DNA of 64,000 bases from PALSA-1006 sp963733265 (lineage in GTDB: Bacteria > Pseudomonadota > Gammaproteobacteria > Burkholderiales > Gallionellaceae), in NCBI GenBank assembly GCA_963733265.1, contig CAVTCF010000004.1, forward strand, positions 434,001 through 498,000, in the 5' to 3' direction. Both the position numbers and the translations under genes were made by a program. A model generated the notes under the pieces. That model was given only the letters and a program-made list of their open reading frames with translations. It was not told where the DNA came from and did no database searches. Shown here one piece after another: positions 8,364-18,464 of this stretch (positions are counted from its first letter, which is position 1; each line of letters opens with the position of its first letter).

Positions 8364-9038
8364 TCAGTCAGCAGGTACAGCCAAACCCAAAGTCAGCACG
8401 TTTTGTGAATTCAGATAAATAACTTTGGGGATGTTTCTGGCCATATCGAGCTTTGCCCCCTTCAAATACGCGCCACGAAAAACTGCATCCTCCAGATCGG
8501 CAGAAACAAGCGTGGCATGGCACAAGTCTGCATTACCCAGCTTGGCTTTTGAAAGACTGGCAAAAGAAAGATTGGCGCCGCTAAGATTGGCACCGGAAAG
8601 TTCGGTTTTGGATAAAGTTGCGCCATTCAGGCTGGCACCGGAAAGGTCAACACCACTCAATTCCGAGCCTCTGAAATCCACGTTGTCCAGATTCAAGCCC
8701 GACAAGTTAAAGCCGCTAAGCGTGACATCTCTAAGATCAACCTTGCCCTCGCTTGTTTTGGGTAATTTGTCTTTTGCGTTTGCGAGCGTATCTTTTGCTC
8801 TGGCCAAATTCTTGTGGAGCAAAACAACAAACTGGCTTTTTGTGTATAACAGCCCGCTCGCAGGCTTGTCACTGGCAACGTTTTTCTGAAGTCTGTCCAG
8901 AGATTCGGTGTCGACATTCACAGTTGACTTCCATTCTGCGCAGGAAGACACACTGCCAAAAATACCGTCATCGGCGAACGCAGTTGAAGCAGAGATAGAC
9001 AGAAGCAAGGTACACGAAAGCGAAATGAATTTTTGCAT
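8364..9038 (-). CDS. Exported pentapeptide-repeat protein
   Basis: A 224-residue protein with an N-terminal signal peptide ending near TAFA. A middle region rich in charge (about residues 40-95) is followed by roughly 20 A(D/N)LSX pentapeptides (for example LSGANLSGANLSFASLSKA), which fold as a right-handed quadrilateral beta-helix. The function is not known. It could be a structural periplasmic protein; nothing suggests a gyrase-protecting Qnr, because it is exported. Confidence 0.85.
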   Translation of the reverse strand: MQKFISLSCTLLLSISASTAFADDGIFGSVSSCAEWKSTVNVDTESLDRLQKNVASDKPASGLLYTKSQFVVLLHKNLARAKDTLANAKDKLPKTSEGKVDLRDVTLSGFNLSGLNLDNVDFRGSELSGVDLSGASLNGATLSKTELSGANLSGANLSFASLSKAKLGNADLCHATLVSADLEDAVFRGAYLKGAKLDMARNIPKVIYLNSQNVLTLGLAVPAD

Positions 9039-9115
9039 TCTAGACTCCCGAAATGAATAACGCGGAATTGAAATAGTTGCAGCGGCAATATAACAGAAAA
9101 TAAATCACCGGGATT

Positions 9116-9931
9116 TCAGATTTGACAAACAGGACAATAAAAACTGGATCGTTGTCCTTGTTTAATCAGCTTGATGGGAACGCCGCAGTTTTTGCAAGAC
9201 TCATTTGTTCTGCCGTAAACCCAATAATGCTGCTGGAAGTATCCCTGTTTGCCATCGCTATCAACATAGTCACGCAAACTGCTGCCACCCAGCTTGATTG
9301 ATTCGGTTAGTGTAGAACGGATTTCATTGGCCAACTTCTCACAACGTACCCGGCTAAGTTTTCCGGCCGCAAGCTGCGGTTTAATGCCCGCACGAAACAA
9401 CGCTTCATTGGCATAGATATTACCAACGCCAACGACGACATGACTGTCCATAATGACCAGCTTGATTGCAGCACTACGTTTGCGCGTGGCGCGATATAGA
9501 TGCTCTCCATTAAAATTAGGTAACAATGGCTCCGGCCCGAGCTTTGTGAGTAACGGGTGTATGCTCACATCTCCCTCATGCCAAAGCACTGCGCCGAAGC
9601 GTCGCGGATCGCGTAAACGCAGGACAACCCCATTTTCCAATACCAGATCGAAATGGTCATGCTTATCGGGCGTTGTTGTAGCTGTCAGTATGCGCAGACT
9701 ACCGCTCATGCCAAGATGCATAATTAAAGTTCCGTGGTCGAACTGAATGAGCAGATATTTAGCCCGGCGCTGCAAACTACGCACGGTTTGCCCCCGCAAT
9801 AGCTTGGGAAGATTAAGCGGTATAGGCCAGCGTAATTGCGCATGGCGAATAAGCACATCGGCGACCACTTGGCCGGTTAAATGCGGAGCGATGCCGCGCA
9901 ATGTGGTTTCAACCTCAGGCAGTTCAGGCAT
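9116..9931 (-). CDS. mutM: Formamidopyrimidine-DNA glycosylase (Fpg/MutM)
   Basis: A 271-residue bifunctional glycosylase/AP lyase removing 8-oxoguanine. The start MPELPEVETT gives the catalytic Pro at position 2 after Met removal and Glu3. The C-terminal zinc finger CKNCG...CPVC is present. The frame is open upstream to 10063, but the Pro must be N-terminal, so ATG 9931 is the start; an AGGAAA ribosome site lies just upstream. Confidence 0.97.
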   Translation of the reverse strand: MPELPEVETTLRGIAPHLTGQVVADVLIRHAQLRWPIPLNLPKLLRGQTVRSLQRRAKYLLIQFDHGTLIMHLGMSGSLRILTATTTPDKHDHFDLVLENGVVLRLRDPRRFGAVLWHEGDVSIHPLLTKLGPEPLLPNFNGEHLYRATRKRSAAIKLVIMDSHVVVGVGNIYANEALFRAGIKPQLAAGKLSRVRCEKLANEIRSTLTESIKLGGSSLRDYVDSDGKQGYFQQHYWVYGRTNESCKNCGVPIKLIKQGQRSSFYCPVCQI

Positions 9932-10104
9932 AATTTTCCTACGGTGATGATGACTGGAGTAAACGAATGTTAACTTGAAATTCGATGATTGGCTGATGCT
10001 CTGCTGAAACGCGGGTACTTGCAAATGAGCCGGAGGCATCGGATGATTCGCCAAAGACCGCATAAATAATGTAACTTTAATAATTCACAACTCGCCAACA
10101 AAAT

Positions 10105-10575
10105 ATGAAAAGAATTTCCGCGAAATATCTATTTTTCACCAAGCAGTTGTTTCCTGTTTTATGGTTCGGGATTCTTGCTTTCGTATTGTTCATGATGATC
10201 GCCTCCAAAGTATATGAAAAAGCGCCTGTTGCAGTCGTTGTGCCCTGCGTATTGATGCTGTTCGGCTATTTCATGATGAAGAAAATTGTATGGGACCTGG
10301 TGGATGAGGTTTATGACTTCGGGGATTATCTTTTAATCCGGAATGGCGACGAAGAAGAACGAGTCCCGCTTTCCAATATCATCAATGTCAGTGCAACGTT
10401 GTTTATGAATCCGCCGCGAGTAACACTAAGGCTGGCAGAGCCGGGAAGGTTTGGCGAAGAAATATCGTTCTCCCCGCTCAGACCGTTCAATATAAATCCG
10501 TTTGCCAGAAATCAAATCACCGATGATTTGATCATTCGGGTTGATAAGGCAAGGACAGAGCGAGCAACAAAATAA
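10105..10575 (+). CDS. Two-helix membrane protein of unknown function
   Basis: A 156-residue protein with two predicted membrane helices (about residues 13-33 and 41-60) followed by a roughly 90-residue hydrophilic domain. That domain has alternating beta-like segments (YLLIRNGDEEERVPLSNI) resembling small PH-like domains. I do not recognise a named family. It is divergent from mutM and 36 bases upstream of a glycosyltransferase. Confidence 0.75.
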   Translation: MKRISAKYLFFTKQLFPVLWFGILAFVLFMMIASKVYEKAPVAVVVPCVLMLFGYFMMKKIVWDLVDEVYDFGDYLLIRNGDEEERVPLSNIINVSATLFMNPPRVTLRLAEPGRFGEEISFSPLRPFNINPFARNQITDDLIIRVDKARTERATK

Positions 10576-10611
10576 ATTTCACAGAGACAAACAATTGGTG
10601 GCGCCAAACAA

Positions 10612-11814
10612 ATGAGTCGAATCTTATTAGCGTGGGAGCTGGGTGAAAACCTCGGTCATTTCAGCGGGATTATTCCGCTGGCGTACGAGCTGCGTAAACG
10701 AGGCCACGAGCCAGTCTTGTGTTTGCGTAATCTTTCCCGTGTGGCTTCGGTAGCAAAAGGAGCTGAGTTTCCCCTGCTGCAAGCGCCTATTTGGCCGGAA
10801 ACGCCAACAGCTACTCCACCTTTGACTTATGCCGAGATGTTAATCAGTTTGGGCTTCAATGATGCTGAAAGTTTGCGCAGTATGCTCAACGCCTGGCGCA
10901 ATTTGCTGATTTTAGCAGCGCCGCAGCTAATCATTTTTGACCACGCACCGACAGGGCTGCTTGCCTCAAGAGGTTTGCAGATTCCGCGTGCATTGATTGG
11001 CACGGGCTTTTTTTCTCCGCCACGAATAACTCCATTTCCGCCGATGCGATGGTGGCTGCAGCATTCGGCGCAGCAACTTGCCGAAAGCGAGGCGAGAATT
11101 CGGGCAACGGTGAATGAAGCGCTCACCCGGCATGCTATGGCCCCATTAAATCAGCTATATGAAATCTTCGATGTTGAGGAAGATTTTTTATGTACCTTTC
11201 TGGAACTCGATGCGTACCCGCAGCGGGAAACTAATGCGAGGTATTGGGGAAGCCGGTATCTTGTCGGGGGTGGGTGCGATCCGGTGTGGCCGACGGGTGA
11301 AGGAAAGTGCGCCTTTGTGTATCTCGACAAGAACTATGTCGAAGTTGAAAAAGTGTTGCAAACGCTGGCGCAATCATCATTGCGCGTGTTGATATACGCG
11401 CCTGGCCTTTCTGAGCAACTCGTGGTACGTTACAAGTCGGCAAAGGTGAATTTTGTTAGTGAACGAATTGAATTAGGCAAACTTGCCGGTCAATGTGATG
11501 TCGGAATCTGCCATGCCAACCACGGCACGGCATCCGCGCTACTGATGGCGGGCATACCACTGTTACTGCTGCCTATTCAATTGGAGCATTTTCTTACCGG
11601 AGTGAATATTCAGAAGATGGGCGCCGGATTAGTGGTTCATCCCGAGGCACCGGCCAAAGATTATTCAACACCGCTTAACCGCTTACTCACGGAAGCGGAG
11701 TTCGGTGAGCATGCCCGGATGTTTGCCGCGAAGTATGCGCAGCAAAGTCAGCAACAACAGGTAAGTAAAATCGCCGACCGCTGCGAAGAACTCATTGCCA
11801 GTCGGAGAGCATAA
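10612..11814 (+). CDS. Glycosyltransferase of the UGT/MGT type (GT1-like, GT-B fold)
   Basis: A 400-residue GT-B protein. The N-terminal acceptor domain opens with a beta strand and a GHFSGIIPLAYELRKRGHE segment, typical of GT1 enzymes. The C-terminal donor domain has CHANHGTASALLMAGIPLLL, the HGG/T-x-E/S-like nucleotide-sugar site, and PIQLEHFLTGVNIQKMGAG. No signal peptide is seen. The substrate cannot be deduced. It lies just upstream of the two-partner secretion locus but with a 160-base gap. Confidence 0.8.
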   Translation: MSRILLAWELGENLGHFSGIIPLAYELRKRGHEPVLCLRNLSRVASVAKGAEFPLLQAPIWPETPTATPPLTYAEMLISLGFNDAESLRSMLNAWRNLLILAAPQLIIFDHAPTGLLASRGLQIPRALIGTGFFSPPRITPFPPMRWWLQHSAQQLAESEARIRATVNEALTRHAMAPLNQLYEIFDVEEDFLCTFLELDAYPQRETNARYWGSRYLVGGGCDPVWPTGEGKCAFVYLDKNYVEVEKVLQTLAQSSLRVLIYAPGLSEQLVVRYKSAKVNFVSERIELGKLAGQCDVGICHANHGTASALLMAGIPLLLLPIQLEHFLTGVNIQKMGAGLVVHPEAPAKDYSTPLNRLLTEAEFGEHARMFAAKYAQQSQQQQVSKIADRCEELIASRRA

Positions 11815-11973
11815 CCTTATTGCATTCGGGTCCGCTTTAAATGCGTTTTACTCAGGTATTTCGCATATTAGTTTGAAATCACTTATCCAAGAGGGTAATA
11901 TTCAAATAAAAATAAAATTGCGATAACTTTATGTGAAGTTCAGCTTTATTGATGTTGGGGGAAAAGAAACATC

Positions 11974-14900
11974 ATGCAATCGCTAAATCACCACTATCGA
12001 ACTATTTGGTCTGAAGCGTTGGGCGCTTGGATCGCGGTTTCTGAAATCACCAAAGCAAAAGGCAAGCGCTCGGCATCCAGCCTTATTCGCTCAATACGAA
12101 TAGATAATTCTTGCCGCGAATTGAGCCGTTCCAACACTCGGCTAAAGCCGATCCTGTTTGCCGTGGCTTGCTGCTTTAGTATCAATGCACTTGCCAACCC
12201 GGTTGGCGGCACAGTTGTAAACGGACATGCAACCTTCGCAACAATCGGTAATACGCTCACCGTAACAAATACGCCCGGCACAATTATCAACTGGCAAAAT
12301 TTTTCCATCAATGCAAATGAGATTACCAATTTCGCACAACAAAGCGCGGCTTCAAGTGTTTTAAATCGCGTAACCAGCGCCAATCCGAGCAACATTCTGG
12401 GTTCCTTGCAATCCAACGGTCGGGTCTTTTTGGTTAACCCGAACGGCATAGTATTCGGCGCAGGCTCTACCGTGGATGTGGGCGGCTTGGTTGCCACCAC
12501 GCTCAAATTAAGCAATGCCGATTTTCTGGCAGGGAATCAACACTACAGTTCAACTTCCAGCGCGCAGAACATCAGCAACTCAGGCAACATCTCCGCGCAC
12601 GATGGCGGCCAGATTTATCTCATCGCACCGAATGTTGAGAACAACGGCATCATCACTGCACCCAATGGAGAAATACTGCTTGCGGCAGGCAACAGCGTCG
12701 ATCTCGTCAGCACCACCAATCCCAATCTTAGAGTCAACATCACCGCACCTGCAGGTAACGTTACCAATGTGGGTCAGCTAGTGGCGAGTGCAGGCAGCTT
12801 GGGGCTGTTCGGTACGATTGTGCAAAGCACCGGCGTGGTGAATGCCGATAGCGCAGTTTTACAAGGTGGCAAGATCGTGTTCAAGTCTAGCCAAACAACT
12901 TTAATTTCCGGTACCGTCAGTGCGAATGGCACAACCGGCGGCACGATAGAGGCGCTGGGCCCGCAAGTGGGTGTGATGGATGGTGCAGTGGTCAGCGCCA
13001 ATGGCACGCAAGGCGGTGGCACTGTGCTGATCGGTGGTGATGCGCATGGAGCGAATCCAAATGTGCCCGATGCGCAGCAAGCATATGTCGCACCTACTGC
13101 CAGCATCAGCGCTAACGCATTGCAGAATGGAAATGGTGGTAAGGTTGTCGTATGGTCAGATATAGCGACTCAATATTATGGAAATATTTCTGCACAAGGC
13201 GGCATAGCTTCAGGTAATGGTGGCTGGGTAGAAACTTCCGGTAAGCAGACGTTAGACTTTTCGGGAATGGTGAATACAAGTGCTCCGATGGGCACTGTTG
13301 GGACGTTGTTGCTCGACCCGACTGATATCACTATCGTCCATGCTGCAGCAGGTACTGGAACAAATATGAGTTGCGCTGGTGGCGGATCATGTACTACTCC
13401 ATCAGGCGGCCCATTTACAAATACATCACTTAGCACTGCCTCAACTCTAAACGATGGAACAATCAATGCACAATTGGCACTTAATAGTGTGACGATATCG
13501 GCAACGAATGACATTGTGCTCAATTCAGGAGCTGTCATCACGTGGGGTGCAGGAAACAGAAGTTTGACGTTTTTGTCGAGTGCAGGATCAATCTCTGATT
13601 CAGCTACGTCAATTACCAATTCGGGCACAGGCAGTTTGAACATGACTGCATACGCGACGTTGGGTGTCTATGGGACGATAACTTCAACTAATGCTGGCGC
13701 AATTAACCTTACAACTACTGGGCCGTCGGGTTGGATCAGGGAGGTTGGTCCAGCAGGAACAATTATAACTAACGGAATATTGACAACAGTTAACAGCTCT
13801 ACATCGGGTACTTATCTTAATAACGGTGGACTTAATCAAATTGCAACACTAAATGCAACGGATGTTGGGTATGTCGACATACAAAACGGTTCAGCGTTGA
13901 CTTTGGCTAATATAGCAGCCGGCGGTGGTGCATCGATATCAAATAGTGGTGGCATTACCATTACCGGCACGATTTCCGGTCTCAGTGGTTCCGCGATTTC
14001 ACTGATAGAGTCATCAGGCTCAATCACCGAAAGCGGAGCAGGGCTGATCAATACTACGGGCACATTGACCACCAGTTCCGCGACGGGTCAAACTCTAATT
14101 GGCGCGAACTCTGTTGGAACTTTTAATGCAACAAATGGCTCAAGCAACGGCAGTATCCAATTTACCAACACTTCAAGCCCGCTAGTAATAACTGGCATCA
14201 GTAATGCTTACGGTGGTGGAGGTTATGGATTCATAACAGTAACCAACACAGGATCGATTGATATTACTGGAACGATTGCAACAACAGGTGGCAATGGTGT
14301 CAATTTGACTGAAAACGCGGGTGCGATAACTGAAAGTGGTGCAGGTCTAATAAACACTTCCGGTGGCATGCTGACAACTAGTTCTATGACAGGAACTTCT
14401 CTCACAGGCGCAAATACTGTCGCAAGTTTTTCAGCTTCAAACAATGGGGCTAGTGGCAACATAGATCTAACTAATACAGCCGCAACCCTAACTATTACCA
14501 ACGGTATAATAAATCCAGTTGGAAATATCATAGTAAATAACTCGGGTGCAATCAGCGTAACGAACCTGATAAATGCAGGGACAGGTTCGGTCAGTTTGGC
14601 AGGAACAGGCGTGACAAATTCATCCACAATTGAGGGGGGTGGCGGCGTCAGTATAAATGCCGGTACTGGTGTGCTTAGCAATACTGGAACGATCACTAAC
14701 TTAGGCACTAGCAGCCCAATTAATTTAACAGCAAATACAATAACCCTTAGTGCTGGCTCAGTCAGCGCTGCGTCTGGGCCTGTTAATTTAGCAACTTTCA
14801 CAAACTCACTAAGCACTGCGTCTCTACCCTTTACTGGTCTATCAACTATTGTAACTACGGGTATTTTGGGACTTAGTGCAGGTTCCGGTGGCATTAATGT

Positions 14901-16824
14901 GAACAGCCCATTAACATCAACATCATTGGCTACGTCATCTACGATTGCAGGTTATTCTCTTACTTCTACTAATGGGACAATTACTGAAACCGGTGCCGGT
15001 GCAATCACCGGCGTTTCATTAACAACGTCTTCGGTTGGCGGCACCACACTGACGGGAGCCAATACGATTTCGAGTTTTAATGCGACTAATTCCGGAGGCG
15101 GCGCTATAAACCTGATTAACTCAGGGCCACTACTGACCATCACTGGCATCAGCCAGTCCGGAGGTGGTGTGGTGAGCGTAACCAATACCGGCAGCTTGAG
15201 TACAAGCGGGTTAATTACTTCAGACGGCAATGTTAGTCTAATTGCTCCGGGTACTTCGTCGGATATCACCGTTAACGGCGGCATAAATTACACAGGCACA
15301 TCCACCGCAGGCACGTTAATGATTCAAGCGGGACGAAATATTTCTGTCTTTACCGCACCACTCCAATCGACTGGCGCTCAGGCGCTCAATGTCACTCTGG
15401 ATTCTAGCTATGGTGGTACTGTAGGAGCTGTTGGCCTTTTTTCCGGCGGCAATATCTTCAGCAACGGTGGAAATATCACCATTGGTGGCGGTTCGGGTAC
15501 GATCAGTGCCGGCGTTGGATTTGCACAAGGGTATAACGGCGTCTTTGTTGACGGATCCGCAAGCGGTAACGGAGTTGATGTTCGGGCGAATCTGAACGCA
15601 GCAGGTGGCAATATTGTTATTAACGGGATTGCCGATACGTCTGGAAGCGCCTTCAACCCGATTGGTGTCAGTATCGGCGGAGTCGTGAGTACTACAGGTT
15701 CAGGCACGATTACGTTGACCGGGCAGTCTACGTCACCAACCAACTCCCCCTATGGAGTTGAGATAGGCAATGCGGGCACGGGTGAAAAAACAGTGAATGG
15801 CTCAGTCACCAGCGTTAATGGCGATATTCTGATCAACGGCATATCAGGCAGTACCACCCAACACGGCAATATTGGTTTGTTGTTGATTAACAACTCCACC
15901 GTACAATCTACCGGAACAGGCAACATCACCCTCAACGGTACTGCTGCATCTACGGCGCCCACGACTTTGGGAGGGGGTATAGATATACAGTCTTACAGTG
16001 GCAATCCTTCGGTGCTGACCAACAGCGGCAACATAGTGATTACTAGCTCGACAGGCTCCGGGATGAGTTTGTCGAACACAACTATTACCTCTACCTCCGG
16101 CAACGTAACACTCACCTCGAATGGTGGAACAATTAGCCAAACTGCAGGCTCGATCTCCGGTCGAACGCTAACAACTTCTTCTTCGGGCGGGACCACGTTG
16201 AGAGGGGCAAATTCTGTTGCGAGTTACATCGCAAGCAATAGTGTAAGTGGCGATATCACCCTGACCAATGCTTATAATCAATTTACGCTCGACACAATTT
16301 TAAATACAGGTGCGGCTGGCAACGTAGTGATCGACAACACGGGTGGTGTCATAGTGGCGGGGGCATTGACGACACCCGGTTATTTGGATTTGACTGCGCA
16401 TAGCCCGATCACAATCGCCAGCACCGGTTCGATCAATGCGGGTGGCGCGGTTTCGCTGGTGGCGGGTTCGCCGGGTTCTACTTCACCCGCAGACACCATT
16501 ACTATTAATGGCACAATTATAGGTGGTACAGTCACTTTGGCCGCCCATGAAGTCAGCGGAAATATTCCTGCAAATGCAATAATCGATGTTTATAACGGTA
16601 CTGCAGCTATTGCGCCGACGGTTCTGGATACCTTGGCGTCTGTGGTGGCGATGTTGCTTAATCCTTCAGAATTCAATTTGCTGTTGGAAGGCGGGTCGGC
16701 CAATGATCTGTCATTGCTCTCACTGGACGAAAAGAAAGAAGCTGCTGCCAATTTGGCCGCCAATGATAAATTGAACAATAAGTTTGATTCATTCACCGTC
16801 AAGGCTCTGCCGGTTTGTAAATAA
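11974..16824 (+). CDS. Two-partner-secretion exoprotein (TpsA, filamentous haemagglutinin-like)
   Basis: A 1616-residue secreted beta-helical protein. Residues 1 to about 30 form an extended signal peptide region (HYRTIWSEALGAWIAVSE); the hydrophobic core follows and cleavage is expected after ALA near residue 74. The TPS domain (about 75-330) contains NWQNFSI, the NPNGI motif (VFLVNPNGIVFG) and VGGLVATT. The rest is Gly/Ser/Thr/Asn-rich beta-helix with about four copies of a 60-65-residue repeat carrying LTTSS and GAN motifs. The C-terminus ends LPVCK with a single Cys. The partner pore gene begins four bases after the stop. Confidence 0.93.
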   Translation: MQSLNHHYRTIWSEALGAWIAVSEITKAKGKRSASSLIRSIRIDNSCRELSRSNTRLKPILFAVACCFSINALANPVGGTVVNGHATFATIGNTLTVTNTPGTIINWQNFSINANEITNFAQQSAASSVLNRVTSANPSNILGSLQSNGRVFLVNPNGIVFGAGSTVDVGGLVATTLKLSNADFLAGNQHYSSTSSAQNISNSGNISAHDGGQIYLIAPNVENNGIITAPNGEILLAAGNSVDLVSTTNPNLRVNITAPAGNVTNVGQLVASAGSLGLFGTIVQSTGVVNADSAVLQGGKIVFKSSQTTLISGTVSANGTTGGTIEALGPQVGVMDGAVVSANGTQGGGTVLIGGDAHGANPNVPDAQQAYVAPTASISANALQNGNGGKVVVWSDIATQYYGNISAQGGIASGNGGWVETSGKQTLDFSGMVNTSAPMGTVGTLLLDPTDITIVHAAAGTGTNMSCAGGGSCTTPSGGPFTNTSLSTASTLNDGTINAQLALNSVTISATNDIVLNSGAVITWGAGNRSLTFLSSAGSISDSATSITNSGTGSLNMTAYATLGVYGTITSTNAGAINLTTTGPSGWIREVGPAGTIITNGILTTVNSSTSGTYLNNGGLNQIATLNATDVGYVDIQNGSALTLANIAAGGGASISNSGGITITGTISGLSGSAISLIESSGSITESGAGLINTTGTLTTSSATGQTLIGANSVGTFNATNGSSNGSIQFTNTSSPLVITGISNAYGGGGYGFITVTNTGSIDITGTIATTGGNGVNLTENAGAITESGAGLINTSGGMLTTSSMTGTSLTGANTVASFSASNNGASGNIDLTNTAATLTITNGIINPVGNIIVNNSGAISVTNLINAGTGSVSLAGTGVTNSSTIEGGGGVSINAGTGVLSNTGTITNLGTSSPINLTANTITLSAGSVSAASGPVNLATFTNSLSTASLPFTGLSTIVTTGILGLSAGSGGINVNSPLTSTSLATSSTIAGYSLTSTNGTITETGAGAITGVSLTTSSVGGTTLTGANTISSFNATNSGGGAINLINSGPLLTITGISQSGGGVVSVTNTGSLSTSGLITSDGNVSLIAPGTSSDITVNGGINYTGTSTAGTLMIQAGRNISVFTAPLQSTGAQALNVTLDSSYGGTVGAVGLFSGGNIFSNGGNITIGGGSGTISAGVGFAQGYNGVFVDGSASGNGVDVRANLNAAGGNIVINGIADTSGSAFNPIGVSIGGVVSTTGSGTITLTGQSTSPTNSPYGVEIGNAGTGEKTVNGSVTSVNGDILINGISGSTTQHGNIGLLLINNSTVQSTGTGNITLNGTAASTAPTTLGGGIDIQSYSGNPSVLTNSGNIVITSSTGSGMSLSNTTITSTSGNVTLTSNGGTISQTAGSISGRTLTTSSSGGTTLRGANSVASYIASNSVSGDITLTNAYNQFTLDTILNTGAAGNVVIDNTGGVIVAGALTTPGYLDLTAHSPITIASTGSINAGGAVSLVAGSPGSTSPADTITINGTIIGGTVTLAAHEVSGNIPANAIIDVYNGTAAIAPTVLDTLASVVAMLLNPSEFNLLLEGGSANDLSLLSLDEKKEAAANLAANDKLNNKFDSFTVKALPVCK

Positions 16825-16827
16825 GCT

Positions 16828-18450
16828 ATGAACTCTTACAGTATGCATCATCCGATTCGTTTAATTTTTGGTTTGATCCTCATAGGCGGGGTATTGCCAC
16901 TTGCGCATGCCGAAACCCAAGCACCCAAGCCGGAAGTCAAAGGTGAAGATGTAGTACTGCGCTTCGAAATTAACAAATACACGCTCGATGGTGCGACCTT
17001 GTTAAACAAACAGGAAATTGCCCAAGCCGTTGCGCCCTATATTGGCAAGAATAAGGATTTCTCCGATGTGGAAAGAGCACTGGAAGCAATAGAAGCGCTC
17101 TACGCAAAAAAGGGTTTTTCGGCGGTACACATTTCGTTGCCCGAACAAGAACTTGAAAAAGGGGATGTTCATTTCCGCGTGGTTGAAAGTCACTTGGGCA
17201 AAGTCACCGTAAAACGTGACAAAATCAATAAATACGTCAGTGATCAAAATGCATTGAATGCTTTGCCCTCGGTCCGGCCCGGTAATATTCCCATTCCCAA
17301 GCAAATTGCCAGCGAACTCAAGTTGGCGAATGAAAATCCTTCACGTCAACTCAACGTGGTTTTGAAGGAGGGGGAGAACGAAAATCAGGTTGATGCAAAT
17401 GTTCTCGTTACTGACAGCAAGCCGGGGGCATGGGGGGTTACCTTTGATAATACCGGGACGGATGAAACGGGGCGCACGCGGTTGGGGCTTTCTTATCGTT
17501 ATGCCAACCTGTTTGATAAAGATCAGGTAGCGAGCGTGCAAACGCAGGTTTCACCCTCGCACATGGACCGGGTAAAAGTTTTCAGCGGAAGTTACAAAGT
17601 TCCGTTTTATTCAACAGGTGATAGCGCGGACTTTTCAGCCGCTTATTCCAACGTCAATTCTCTGGTTGGAGGGCTGAATAATTTTCAGGGCGGCGGTGAA
17701 ATATTTGGTGCCCACTATAATCAAACGCTGGATAAACTCGGCCAGTTTGATCCAAAACTAACTTACGGCCTGGATTATCGTGACTTCAAACAGGTTGAGC
17801 AAACCACGCCTTCGGTGACGGTGATGTATAACGAAATCGTCGTCTTGCCGGCCAGTTTGACCTTTAGCGCGCAAGAGAAATTAGAAAAGGCGGATCTCGG
17901 TTTCAACGTATCTGCCTCCGCGAATATTGCCCGCTTGGGCAAAGGTCGATCAGCCGATTTCGCACAGTATGATCAAGTTAATTTGAGCAATCCGGAAGCA
18001 AACTACAAGGTAGTTCGTTTTGGTGGAAATTATTTGCAGGCATTTGGTGGAGATTGGGAATTTCGTTCGATTCTCAACGGGCAGTGGAGCAACAACTTGT
18101 TAATTCAGGGCGAGCAAATACGTTTGGGCGGCATGGACGGTGTGCGCGGCTTCACCGAAGGGAGCGAAGGGGGTGACCGGGGTGTTCGGGTTAATGAAGA
18201 GTTTTATACCCCCGCAACGCCGGTGTGGAGACTCAATACCCGGGGCTTGGCGTTTTACGATGCCGGTCAGGCGAGCACCAATGCAGGGGCGAATGTGGCA
18301 ATTTCCAGCTATGGCGTGGGTATCAGGTCAGCTTATTCAGATTACGTAAATTTCAGACTCGATGCGGCACGCATTTCAAAAGCGGGTAACGATCCCCAGC
18401 AGCTAAAAGGCGATTGGCGTATCCATCTCGCGTTGTCGGCGATATTTTAA
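16828..18450 (+). CDS. Two-partner-secretion outer-membrane transporter (TpsB, ShlB/FhaC family)
   Basis: A 540-residue Omp85-superfamily pore that exports the upstream TpsA. A signal peptide (residues 1 to about 28, ending AHA) is followed by two POTRA domains (about 45-200; YAKKGFSAVHISLPEQ is the usual POTRA2 pattern) and a C-terminal 16-strand barrel. The loop-6 signature GMDGVRGF and a terminal Phe (LALSAIF), needed for Bam recognition, are present. Confidence 0.94.
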   Translation: MNSYSMHHPIRLIFGLILIGGVLPLAHAETQAPKPEVKGEDVVLRFEINKYTLDGATLLNKQEIAQAVAPYIGKNKDFSDVERALEAIEALYAKKGFSAVHISLPEQELEKGDVHFRVVESHLGKVTVKRDKINKYVSDQNALNALPSVRPGNIPIPKQIASELKLANENPSRQLNVVLKEGENENQVDANVLVTDSKPGAWGVTFDNTGTDETGRTRLGLSYRYANLFDKDQVASVQTQVSPSHMDRVKVFSGSYKVPFYSTGDSADFSAAYSNVNSLVGGLNNFQGGGEIFGAHYNQTLDKLGQFDPKLTYGLDYRDFKQVEQTTPSVTVMYNEIVVLPASLTFSAQEKLEKADLGFNVSASANIARLGKGRSADFAQYDQVNLSNPEANYKVVRFGGNYLQAFGGDWEFRSILNGQWSNNLLIQGEQIRLGGMDGVRGFTEGSEGGDRGVRVNEEFYTPATPVWRLNTRGLAFYDAGQASTNAGANVAISSYGVGIRSAYSDYVNFRLDAARISKAGNDPQQLKGDWRIHLALSAIF

Positions 18451-18464
18451 GTGTGAGACATGTC

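Noticed and set aside
8425..8889. 154-residue plus-strand frame opposite the pentapeptide gene
   Set aside because: The repeats of the real gene create a periodic antisense frame; there is no independent support.
13176..14894. Long minus-strand frames inside tpsA (up to 223 residues)
   Set aside because: They are Val/Pro/Thr-rich translations of the repetitive Gly/Ser/Thr codons on the other strand, with no ribosome sites or domains.
14018..16330. CRISPR-like repetition
   Set aside because: The repeats are diverged, in frame, about 190 bases long and unevenly spaced within a coding sequence; no cas genes are present.
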